Shown piece by piece: positions 1 through 6,150 of a DNA stretch of 16,754 nucleotides. The notes under the pieces were generated by a model that made no database searches, was not told the DNA's origin, and was given only the letters and a program-made list of their open reading frames with translations. Numbering within the stretch: position 1 is the first letter of the stretch; each line of letters opens with the position of its first letter. Both the position numbers and the translations under genes were made by a program. The DNA lies in contig JAEYRW010000148.1 in assembly GCA_023435435.1 (NCBI GenBank), forward strand, positions 1 to 16,754, read 5' to 3'. The stretch is from Bacillota bacterium. GTDB taxonomy: Bacteria; Bacillota; Clostridia; Christensenellales; Aristaeellaceae.

Positions 1-348
1 CCCCCGCCAAAATGCGGGGGGGGGGGGGTGCCACCCCCCCCCCCGCCGACGGACAATGTGCTGTTTTTTGCTAAACGGGATTCCAAAGGAGCCGTGTCCC
101 TTTGGCGGGGGTCCGGGAGCAGCGCCCCCGGCCGTTTCCTCCGCACTTTACTTAGGACAACACCGCACAGAGGTTGCGCGTGCCGGCGAGATGAATTTTC
201 GGCGGCAGTGCCGCCCCCTCAGATTGTGCATCCAGAATTCGACGGCGCAGCGGCCGGGGACGGACCTTCCGCCTGCGTCAAGAATTCTGCGGGTGCGAGA
301 TGGCGGAAATCCAGCCGCACGCACGCGTAGAATTTGGGCGGTCTTGCC
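1..348. other. GC-rich non-coding region with several hairpins
   Basis: I see no convincing gene in this stretch; the open frames in it are Pro/Arg/Ala-rich and lack ribosome binding sites. It holds a 7-bp perfect stem at 1-7/14-20, a 13-G run facing an 11-C run (16-28 and 34-44), and paired stems CCAAAGG/CCTTTGG (83-89/99-105) and GGGGG/CCCCC (107-111/125-129). A near-perfect palindrome GGCGGCA/TGCCGCC lies at 201-215, and an imperfect inverted repeat around two AGAATTC boxes at 234-250/273-288. It lies downstream of the minus-strand oxidoreductase gene, so it may include that gene's 3' region, but no stem followed by a T-run is visible. The density of hairpins resembles dispersed intergenic repeat elements of Clostridia; this is inference. 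Confidence 0.6.
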
Positions 349-1443
349 TTAGTCGAAGAAGACGGGCTTGCCGGTCCTGTTGGACTCGTAGATGGCCTCG
401 AGAATCTTGGTGACGACGATGGCCTGCTCGGGCTTGGTGGTGAGGGGCTTCTTGTCGTCCTTCACATGATCGATCCACGCGCGGGCCTCGAGGTCCGCGG
501 GGTTGCCGCCGGAAAGGCCCTCGAAGAAGGCCGCGCTGCCCGCCTTGAGGGAGGGCTCGGTGGTGTAGAGCTTGGAGAAGCGCTCGCCGTTGATGCGCAG
601 CGGGCAATCCTCGGTGCCGAGCATGTCCGCGCCGGCCTTGTCGCCGCAGAGGATGGTCTTTGCCTCATCCACGAGCAGGGTGTTGAGTGCCCAGGAACTC
701 TCAAGCACGATGGTCGCGCCGTTCTTCATCTTGATGAAGCCGAAGGCGGAGTCCTCGACGGTGAACTTCTTGGGATCCCACGATCCCCACGCGTTGGCGG
801 CGTTCTCGGTGTCCGCGAGCTTGCGGAACACGGAACCGACGACCATGGCGGGCTCGTAGTTATCCATCTCCCAGAGGGTGAGGTCGAGCGCGTGGGTGCC
901 GATGTCGATCAGCGGCCCGCCGCCCTGGTTTTCCTCGTCGAGGAACACGCCCCAGGTGGGCACGGCGCGGCGGCGGATGGCCTGGGCGCGGGCGTAGTAA
1001 ACCTCGCCCAGATCGCCGGCCTCGACGCACTTTTTGAGGTACAGGCACTCGGGACGGAAGCGGTTCTGATAGCCGATGGTGAGCTTCTTGCCGGTCTTTT
1101 TCGCGGCGTCGAGCATCTTCTGGGCTTCCTTGGTGTTGATGGCCATGGGCTTTTCGCACATGACGTGCTTGCCTGCCTCCAGCGCGTCCACCGTGATGAA
1201 GGAATGCTGCTTGTTGGGCGTCAGGACATGCACGACGTCCAGATCGAGTTTGAGCAGCTCCTTGTAATCGGTGAAGACCTTCGCGCCTTCGACGCCGTAC
1301 TCCTTGGCGGCCTTGACGGCCTTCTCCTCAATGATGTCACAGAACGCGACCATTTCGACGTCCTTGAGCTTCTTGAGGGCCGGCATATGCTTGCCGTTGG
1401 CGATTCCGCCGCAGCCGATGATGCCAATGCGTACCTTTTCCAT
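349..1443 (-). CDS. Gfo/Idh/MocA-family NAD(P)-dependent oxidoreductase
   Basis: A 364-residue cytoplasmic dehydrogenase of the Gfo/Idh/MocA family, which usually oxidises or reduces sugars, inositols or their derivatives with NAD(P). The N-terminal Rossmann fold starts at once with IGIIGCGGIA (about residues 6-15). The family signature CEKPMA is at 96-101, with the catalytic Lys at 98. The second signature GGGPLIDIGTHALD spans about 174-187 and supplies the Asp/His pair (D180, H184). Length is normal for the family. I chose the ATG at 1443 because AGGAGG lies 8 bases upstream and the GxGxxA motif then sits at the usual place; an upstream in-frame start at 1515 overlaps the promoter. It is divergent from the metal transporter gene. 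It is only a distant paralogue of the oxidoreductase at 14568. The substrate cannot be read from the sequence. Confidence 0.93.
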   Translation of the reverse strand: MEKVRIGIIGCGGIANGKHMPALKKLKDVEMVAFCDIIEEKAVKAAKEYGVEGAKVFTDYKELLKLDLDVVHVLTPNKQHSFITVDALEAGKHVMCEKPMAINTKEAQKMLDAAKKTGKKLTIGYQNRFRPECLYLKKCVEAGDLGEVYYARAQAIRRRAVPTWGVFLDEENQGGGPLIDIGTHALDLTLWEMDNYEPAMVVGSVFRKLADTENAANAWGSWDPKKFTVEDSAFGFIKMKNGATIVLESSWALNTLLVDEAKTILCGDKAGADMLGTEDCPLRINGERFSKLYTTEPSLKAGSAAFFEGLSGGNPADLEARAWIDHVKDDKKPLTTKPEQAIVVTKILEAIYESNRTGKPVFFD

Positions 1444-1486
1444 GGGTGAATTACCTCCTGTCGTCCCGGTAGCCGGGTCTCGTATT

Positions 1487-1515
1487 ATTTTACAATATAC
1501 ACCCAATATTCGCAA
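1487..1515 (-). promoter_or_regulatory. Promoter of the left-hand oxidoreductase
   Basis: On the minus strand a -35 box TTGCGA (1515-1510) is followed after 17 bases by the -10 box TAAAAT (1492-1487). Transcription would start near 1480, giving a leader of about 37 bases that ends in the AGGAGG site. It sits back-to-back with the weaker promoter of the divergent transporter. Confidence 0.6.
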
Positions 1516-1535
1516 GCGTTTTTCATTGCGGGACG

Positions 1536-1544
1536 TGATAAAAT
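1536..1544 (+). promoter_or_regulatory. Possible extended -10 promoter of the CDF transporter
   Basis: TGATAAAAT reads as an extended -10 element (TGn plus TAAAAT). No good -35 box lies 16-18 bases upstream. The leader would be only about 12 bases, with the site GAGGGGGTGA just before the GTG start. The call rests on one box only. Confidence 0.3.
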
Positions 1545-1562
1545 GATAGAGGGGGTGATTGG

Positions 1563-2732
1563 GTGATTCGACTGCTCGTACGGTATTTCATCAAAGGCGG
1601 CGACCCGGGCGACCCGCAGGTGCGCGAAAAGTACGGCATGCTCGCGGGCGGCGTGGGGATCGCGCTGAATATCCTGTTGTTTTTCGCGAAATACGCGGCT
1701 GGCCTGATTTCCGGCTCCATCGCCATCACCGCGGACGCGTTCAACAACCTCTCCGACGCCGGCAGCTCGCTCATCACGCTGCTCGGGTTCCGGTTTGCGG
1801 GGAAGAAGCCGGACCTGGAGCATCGGTTCGGCCACGGACGGTTTGAGTACATCGCGGGGCTCATCGTGTCAATCGCCATCATCATGATGGGACTGAGTCT
1901 CCTGAAAGAATCTGTGGGCAGAATCTTCCACCCCGGCGCGGTGGAATTCAGCTGGCTTTCCGTCGCGATTCTCGGGGCATCCATCCTCGTGAAACTTTAC
2001 ATGGCGTCCTACAACCGGATGTTCGCAAAAAAAATCAGCTCCGTCGCCATGCGCGCCACCGCCATCGATTCGCTTTCCGATTCCGTGGCCACGTCCGTGG
2101 TTCTTCTCTCGGCCCTCGCGGCGCGGTTTGCCGGCCTTTCCATCGACGGCTGGGCGGGTACGGCGGTGGCGCTGTTCATCCTTTGGGCGGGCATTTCGGC
2201 GGCGCGGGACACCATCTCGCCTCTGCTGGGAAATCCCCCCGACCCGGAACTGGTGAAAAAAATATCCGAGATGGTCCGCTCCTATGACATTGTCACAGGC
2301 ATGCACGATTTGGTGGTGCACGACTACGGCGCGGGCAGGCGGATGATCTCGCTGCATGCGGAGGTGCCCGCCAGCGGGGACATCATGGAGACCCACGATG
2401 TCATCGACCTCATTGAACGCAGGCTCGCCACGGAGCTCAACTGCCACGCGGTCATTCATATGGACCCCGTGGCCACCGACGACGCGCTCGTGGCCGCGGC
2501 CCGCGACAAGGTGCTCGCCGCGCTGCGCGCGCAGTTTGGGGAACAGCTTACCATCCACGACTTCCGGATGGTCACCGGCCCCACCCACACAAACGTGATC
2601 TTCGACGCGGTTCTACCGCCCGACGCAGGCACAAGCGCCGAAAAGGCAAAAGAAAAAATCAGCGCCATCGTCGAAGGGCTCGACGGCCACTACTTCGCGG
2701 TGGTGAACATCGACCTGCCCTACGTCATTTGA
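1563..2732 (+). CDS. Cation diffusion facilitator (CDF) transporter, Mn-like type, duplicated C-terminal domain
   Basis: A 389-residue membrane antiporter that exports a divalent metal in exchange for protons. The CDF membrane domain covers about residues 25-220. It carries the metal-site motifs NNLSD in helix 2 (N61, D65) and DSLSD in helix 5 (D169, D173), and the family motif HRFGHGR at 87-93. An Asn/Asp plus Asp/Asp site, rather than the Asp/Asp plus His/Asp site of zinc exporters such as YiiP, points to the manganese branch of the family. The cytoplasmic part is longer than usual: about 235-310 and 315-389 look like two copies of the same ferredoxin-like metal-binding/dimerisation fold. 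The start is GTG at 1563, supported by a GGGGGTGA site; an upstream ATG opens only a seven-codon frame. The gene is convergent with the MATE gene. Family assignment is firm; metal preference is inferred. Confidence 0.93.
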   Translation: MIRLLVRYFIKGGDPGDPQVREKYGMLAGGVGIALNILLFFAKYAAGLISGSIAITADAFNNLSDAGSSLITLLGFRFAGKKPDLEHRFGHGRFEYIAGLIVSIAIIMMGLSLLKESVGRIFHPGAVEFSWLSVAILGASILVKLYMASYNRMFAKKISSVAMRATAIDSLSDSVATSVVLLSALAARFAGLSIDGWAGTAVALFILWAGISAARDTISPLLGNPPDPELVKKISEMVRSYDIVTGMHDLVVHDYGAGRRMISLHAEVPASGDIMETHDVIDLIERRLATELNCHAVIHMDPVATDDALVAAARDKVLAALRAQFGEQLTIHDFRMVTGPTHTNVIFDAVLPPDAGTSAEKAKEKISAIVEGLDGHYFAVVNIDLPYVI

Positions 2733-2752
2733 CCGGGCACCAATTTATAGCA

Positions 2753-2845
2753 AAAGTCTGTTTTTGTCGCTTCGCCTCGACACTTTGCGCGGGAAATCAA
2801 TGGCCGCGCGATTTATTCTGGGCGAACGGACATAAAACAGACTTT
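2753..2845. repeat. Large imperfect palindrome between convergent genes
   Basis: The arms AAAGTCTGTTTT (2753-2764) and AAAACAGACTTT (2834-2845) are perfect 12-bp inverted repeats. Pairing continues inward with TGTCGCTTCGCC against GGCGAACGGACA at 2765-2776/2821-2832 with few mismatches. An inner stem GCGCGG/CCGCGC sits at 2787-2792/2804-2809. The whole unit of about 93 bp folds into one long hairpin and fills the gap between the stop codons of the CDF (+) and MATE (-) genes. It could work as a bidirectional terminator, although neither side has a clean T-run, or be a small non-autonomous palindromic repeat (REP/MITE-like). Confidence 0.7.
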
Positions 2846-2855
2846 GATCTTTTCC

Positions 2856-4205
2856 TCAAACGATGCGAATCCATTTTTGAGACTTCAGTCTGTATGCGCA
2901 TATGAACGTCTTAATGGCCCAATCAATCTTTAAAAATGTATAGATGTAAAAAGGCTCCAGGTGCCATATAAGGCCCGCAAGTGCGCCCAGGGGCACCGAG
3001 GCGATCCAGAGGAAGGCCACATCGGCTACCAGGAGGAACATCGTATCCCCGCCGCCGCGCAGCACGCCCTTGGTGAGCACAGATTGGGTGGACTGGAACA
3101 CCACCATGATGGAGACCGCGAACATGAGATGGCGCGCAATCTCCGCCGTCTCCTCGGTGATGTTGTAGTGCCGGATCATAAATGGGCTGAACAGGAGGAT
3201 CACGACGGCGGCAAACAGCCCGATCAGTACGCTCAATGCAAAAAATGTGACGCCCTGGCGATAGGCGGCCTCCCGCCTGCCCGCGCCCAGGGCGTTGCCC
3301 GTCATGACGCTGGACGCCTGACCCAGCCCCTGCGTGAACACCGTTGAGAGCCGCACGATTGGGGCAATGATGGCGTTGGCGGCCACAAAATAGGGACTGA
3401 TGTGGCCGATAATCATGGAAACTGCGGTGTTTCCGAACGCGAGCATGGAATCGGAGAGCAAAACAGGGACGGAATAGCGCATGTAGGGACGGATGAGGTC
3501 GCGGCAGGGACGAAACAGATCGCGCACGCGGAAGCCGATTTTCTTTTCGTGGCCGAATACATAGACCGCGATGACGGCGGTTTCCACCGCGCGGGCGATC
3601 ACCGTGCCCAGCGCAGCCCCGGCGATCTGCAATTCCGGCGCGCCGAGGTTCCCGAAGATGAACACCCAGTTGAAAAAGATGTTGACAAAAAAACAGACGA
3701 TGGAGGTGGCCAGCGGCACGACGACATTGCGCACCGAGCGCAGGATCAGCGTGAGCGTGAGGGAAATTCCCATAAGCAGGTAGGTCGGCAGGCTCACGAG
3801 GAAGTAAATCCTGCCCTTTTCCACGACGTCCGCCGCGTTGGTATACCGTTCCATGATCCACACAGGAAACGCCGCCGTGACAAGGGTGAACACCAGCGCG
3901 ATGCCCAGCGCCAGCCGGAGCATGATCGCCAGCGCCCGCTTGAGGGAGCCGACGTCCTTCCTGCCCCAGTACTGCGCCGTCAGAACCGCCGCGCCGCCGC
4001 CCATGCCCATGCAAAGAATCTGAAAGATGTTGATGAAATCATTGGCGAGGGACGAACCCGAAAGCTGAATCTCGCCGTAGCTTCCGAGCATCCAGGTGTC
4101 CATGATGTTGACGCCGATGTTGATCATGTTCTGCGCAACCACCGGCAGCGCCAGCAGCAAAACCGCGCGATAAAAGGATTTGTCCCGCACAAAAATCCGG
4201 CCCAT
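2856..4205 (-). CDS. MATE-family multidrug/metabolite efflux transporter
   Basis: A 449-residue polytopic membrane protein with the twelve-helix pattern of the MatE (NorM/DinF-like) family, which exports drugs or metabolites in exchange for Na+ or H+. The opening helix reads ALPVVAQNMINIGVNIMDTW, typical of MATE helix 1. A similar unit begins in the second half at about residue 230 (YMRYSVPVLLSDSMLAFGN), as expected for the two six-helix bundles. Length is normal. I chose the ATG at 4205 because GGGGG lies 6 bases upstream. The longer frame from 4238 would start inside the leader hairpin with its purine box touching the ATG, and the ATG at 4211 has no spacing. A separate promoter sits in the end of the upstream thioredoxin gene. 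Substrate unknown. Confidence 0.93.
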   Translation of the reverse strand: MGRIFVRDKSFYRAVLLLALPVVAQNMINIGVNIMDTWMLGSYGEIQLSGSSLANDFINIFQILCMGMGGGAAVLTAQYWGRKDVGSLKRALAIMLRLALGIALVFTLVTAAFPVWIMERYTNAADVVEKGRIYFLVSLPTYLLMGISLTLTLILRSVRNVVVPLATSIVCFFVNIFFNWVFIFGNLGAPELQIAGAALGTVIARAVETAVIAVYVFGHEKKIGFRVRDLFRPCRDLIRPYMRYSVPVLLSDSMLAFGNTAVSMIIGHISPYFVAANAIIAPIVRLSTVFTQGLGQASSVMTGNALGAGRREAAYRQGVTFFALSVLIGLFAAVVILLFSPFMIRHYNITEETAEIARHLMFAVSIMVVFQSTQSVLTKGVLRGGGDTMFLLVADVAFLWIASVPLGALAGLIWHLEPFYIYTFLKIDWAIKTFICAYRLKSQKWIRIV

Positions 4206-4230
4206 TCGCATCCCCCATAGAACAATATAG

Positions 4231-4262
4231 AAAGGCATCTCCGGCCAATGGGAGATGCCTTT
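4231..4262 (-). terminator. Perfect 12-bp hairpin: terminator of the redox operon and/or leader attenuator of the MATE gene
   Basis: On the minus strand AAAGGCATCTCC pairs perfectly with GGAGATGCCTTT around an 8-base loop, followed by CTATATTG. It begins 33 bases after the thioredoxin stop codon, the place for a terminator, but the T-run is short and mixed. It also lies downstream of the candidate MATE promoter (start near 4273) and 25 bases before the MATE ATG, so it would be in the MATE leader RNA. Confidence 0.65.
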
Positions 4263-4279
4263 TATTAGCCGCCTATTTA

Positions 4280-4308
4280 ATTATAGCATAAACCTCAATC
4301 GGTGGCAA
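4280..4308 (-). promoter_or_regulatory. Promoter of the MATE gene inside the 3' end of the thioredoxin gene
   Basis: On the minus strand TTGCCA (4308-4303) and TATAAT (4285-4280) are separated by 17 bases, a near-consensus sigma-A promoter. The -35 box lies in the last codons of the thioredoxin gene. The predicted start near 4273 gives a leader of about 68 bases that contains the perfect hairpin at 4231-4262. Confidence 0.65.
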
Positions 4309-5038
4309 CAGGCGTCTTTTCGAGTACGGACTCAATGGTCTCCTTGAGTTCGTCGTACACGCCGTCGCCGCCGCCCAAATGGGTGGTGAACAGCTCTCCG
4401 TTGGCGTCGATGAACACCGTGTAGGGGATGCCGGAGGTGGGAAAGTGGTTGTAAATGATGTCCATCTTCTCATCCACGGCGATGGGGAAGGTGTAGCCGT
4501 TCTTTTCGATAAAGCTCTTCACCGTGTCGGCCGAGTCGCCGCAGTTGACGCCCAGAATCACAACCTGCCCGGCGAATTCCTCCGAAAGCTTCTGGAGGCT
4601 GGGCATGCTGGCCACGCAGGGCGGGCACCAGGTCGCCCAAAGGTCAACCACGACGACCTTGCCCCGATAGTTGGAAAGGGTGAACGTCTCCCCCGTCGCC
4701 AGCGTTACCGTAAAATCGTCCACAGGGTCCAGCTCCGCGGACGCGGCCGTCGCTTCATCCGTGGTCTGGGCGGCGGGCGCCGCCGTAGGCTCAGTCGTGG
4801 GCTCCGCTGTGGGTTCCGCCGTTTGTTCGGCTGTGGGTTCCGCAGTCGGCTCGGCGGTAGGCTCCGCCGTGGGTTCCGTGGTCGGCTCGGCGGTGGGCTC
4901 CGTGGTCACTTCCTGCGGGGGCTGGACCGTGGCGGCGGCGCTGACCGCGTCCGCGTTGTTTCTGGTGTACACAAAGATCAGCACAACCGCGAGCGCAAGA
5001 ACCAGCACGCCGATGACCGCAAGCAACTTCTTTGTCAT
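4295..5038 (-). CDS. Membrane-anchored TlpA/ResA-like thioredoxin with a Glu-Pro-Thr-Ala stalk
   Basis: A 247-residue extracytoplasmic thiol-disulfide protein. Residues 4-24 form one hydrophobic segment with no cleavage site or lipobox, so it is probably a signal anchor. A low-complexity stalk follows (about 45-90), built of about ten EPTA/EPTT units. The thioredoxin-like domain occupies about 105-240 with the active site WCPPC at 137-141 (C138, C141) and the cis-proline in GIPYTVF (P205). The domain resembles TlpA/ResA/alkyl-hydroperoxide-reductase-type reductases. The ATG at 5038 overlaps the stop of the upstream 4Fe-4S gene in ATGA, so the two are translationally coupled; AGGAATGAG precedes it. 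A longer frame into the ferredoxin gene is rejected. It is the last gene of the three-gene redox operon and probably the electron acceptor from the membrane ferredoxin. Confidence 0.92.
   Translation of the reverse strand: MTKKLLAVIGVLVLALAVVLIFVYTRNNADAVSAAATVQPPQEVTTEPTAEPTTEPTAEPTAEPTAEPTAEQTAEPTAEPTTEPTAAPAAQTTDEATAASAELDPVDDFTVTLATGETFTLSNYRGKVVVVDLWATWCPPCVASMPSLQKLSEEFAGQVVILGVNCGDSADTVKSFIEKNGYTFPIAVDEKMDIIYNHFPTSGIPYTVFIDANGELFTTHLGGGDGVYDELKETIESVLEKTPVATD
4775..4906 (-). repeat. Tandem 12-bp repeats encoding the EPTA stalk
   Basis: About ten to eleven diverged 12-bp units encode Glu-Pro-Thr-Ala/Thr. The array stays in frame and codes for a flexible, extended linker between the membrane anchor and the thioredoxin domain. 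Such arrays can change copy number between strains by slippage. Confidence 0.8.
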
Positions 5039-5880
5039 TTTCTCATTCCTTTCAAGTCGGGGAGGCGGCTGTCCAGCGCGCCGGTGGGACAGACTTCGCG
5101 GCATTCGCCGCAGCGGATGCATTCCCGGTCGTTGACTTCCCTCACATCCATTTTGCACGCCCGCACGCACGCGTTGCAGTGGGTGCACTTCTTCTCGTCG
5201 ACGCGGATTCCAAAGACCGCCACGCGGTTGAAGAAGGAATAAATGGCGCCCAGGGGACAGAGGAAGCGGCAGAACGACCGATACACGAACACGGCGGAAA
5301 CCACAACCGCCGCAAGTGCGATTACCTTCAAGATAAACAGAAGACCCGTCATTTCAAACAGGGAATGGTCGGCAATCATGAGAGGGAACGCACCCTCAAA
5401 GATGCCCACGGGACACACGAACTTGCAGAACGCGGGCGAGACGACGCCGTTCTTGACGAGATAATAGAGCGGCAGCGCGATGACAAACACCCCGAGGATC
5501 ACGTATTTGAGGCCCGCCAGCACCCGGGTAAACCGGTTCTTTTTGTGCTTTTTCGTGGGAATCTTGTACAAAAGCTCCTGAATCAGCCCGAACGGACAGG
5601 CAAAGGAGCAAATCAGGCGGCCGAACAGCGCGCCGAAGAGAAGCAAAAATCCCACGACATACAGAGGAAACGCCTTCGGAAACGTGCCCAGCGCCACCTG
5701 CAGCGAGCCCAGCGGACACGCCGCCACCGCCCCCGGACAGGAATAGCAGTTGAGCCCCGGCACGCACACGTTTTTGGTCGCGCCGCGGTAAAGGGTGCCC
5801 GACGCGAATCCGCCGATGTTCGCGTTGTACAGGACCGCGGAAATGACCTGCACAATTTTCCGCGTCCGCCGCTTAGCCAA
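5035..5880 (-). CDS. Polytopic membrane 4Fe-4S protein (NapH/YccM-like)
   Basis: A 281-residue integral membrane ferredoxin. It has at least three strong hydrophobic segments (about 72-92, 124-142 and 178-200). The cysteine motifs are C39/C45/C48/C55 near the N terminus, three CxxxCP motifs (C91-C95, C152-C156, C204-C208), and at the C terminus two classic 4Fe-4S motifs, C232/235/238/242 and C254/257/260/264. The CxxxCP motifs plus two ferredoxin clusters are the NapH/NosR/RdxA-type arrangement for moving electrons across or along the membrane. I chose the TTG at 5880: it gives MAKRRTRKIVQ, puts the start in an 8-bp overlap with the CXXC mini-gene, and matches my recollection of homologue N termini. 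Upstream frames only re-read that mini-gene. A GTG a few codons later is an alternative. It is coupled to the thioredoxin by ATGA. Confidence 0.88.
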   Translation of the reverse strand: MAKRRTRKIVQVISAVLYNANIGGFASGTLYRGATKNVCVPGLNCYSCPGAVAACPLGSLQVALGTFPKAFPLYVVGFLLLFGALFGRLICSFACPFGLIQELLYKIPTKKHKKNRFTRVLAGLKYVILGVFVIALPLYYLVKNGVVSPAFCKFVCPVGIFEGAFPLMIADHSLFEMTGLLFILKVIALAAVVVSAVFVYRSFCRFLCPLGAIYSFFNRVAVFGIRVDEKKCTHCNACVRACKMDVREVNDRECIRCGECREVCPTGALDSRLPDLKGMRK

Positions 5881-6007
5881 TGCCGATGCACTCGAAGCAA
5901 ATGAGCATCGCCTTGCGGAATACGCCGTCGTTCTGTCCCAAGATAAGCCCGACGCCAATTCCCACGATTCCCAGAATCATAAGACCGGGACCGATGAGTC
6001 TACGCAT
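5873..6007 (-). CDS. CD1871A-type CXXC mini-protein (44 aa)
   Basis: A short reading frame of 44 codons starting MRRLIGPGLMILGIVGIG. It has one hydrophobic helix (about 4-24), a short polar stretch with QNDGVFRKA, and ends with CFECIGIG, so a CXXC pair (C37, C40) sits at the extreme C terminus next to the membrane. This matches the CD1871A-family CXXC-containing mini-proteins of Clostridia, which sit beside 4Fe-4S and thioredoxin genes. GGAGG lies 5 bases before the ATG. The stop overlaps the TTG start of the ferredoxin gene by 8 bp. It is the first gene of the redox operon. Its CXXC may relay electrons or a disulfide between ferredoxin and thioredoxin, but that role is inferred. Confidence 0.85.
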   Translation of the reverse strand: MRRLIGPGLMILGIVGIGVGLILGQNDGVFRKAMLICFECIGIG

Positions 6008-6072
6008 ATGCGCCTCCGTTTCATCCCCTTTTTTATAAGACGCGCGCGTCCGGAAAAGGGTTTCACAAATTC

Positions 6073-6111
6073 ACTATAACAAAATACAATCACAAAGTCC
6101 GGCACAAAGTC
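6073..6111 (-). promoter_or_regulatory. Upstream region of the redox operon: possible -10 and two direct repeats
   Basis: On the minus strand a possible -10 TATAGT lies at 6078-6073 without a good -35 box. Instead two perfect 9-bp repeats GACTTTGTG occupy 6111-6103 and 6099-6091, 12 bases apart, right where the -35 would be. A weak -35 with repeats over it fits an activator-dependent promoter, but the evidence is slight. Confidence 0.3.
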
Positions 6112-6112
6112 A

Positions 6113-6144
6113 CAAAAGGAGTGTGGCCTGCACCACACCCCCTT
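6113..6144 (-). terminator. Terminator of the ABC importer operon
   Basis: On the minus strand AAGG(G)GGTGTGG pairs with CCACACTCCTTTT around a 6-base loop, with a T-run forming the end of the stem. It lies just after the last gene of the importer operon (stop at 6151) and before the redox operon promoter region. Confidence 0.75.
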
Positions 6145-6150
6145 CCGCCG

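Noticed and set aside
334..1449. 371-codon plus-strand frame opposite the left oxidoreductase
   Set aside because: Antisense shadow of a gene with full family signatures, promoter and AGGAGG site.
1543..1566. Seven-codon frame overlapping the CDF start as a leader peptide
   Set aside because: It would use the same ribosome site as the GTG start and has no notable residues; probably chance.
2856..4238. Longer 460-residue MATE reading
   Set aside because: The ATG lies in the stem of the leader hairpin with no spacing from its purine box; the ATG at 4205 has a well-spaced GGGGG.
4775..4906. Tandem repeats as a possible CRISPR array
   Set aside because: Units are 12 bp, contiguous and without spacers, and they encode an in-frame EPTA stalk.
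5035..5958. Longer 307-residue version of the ferredoxin protein
   Set aside because: Its extra N terminus is an out-of-frame reading of the 44-codon CXXC gene, has no ribosome site, and is unlike a membrane ferredoxin start.
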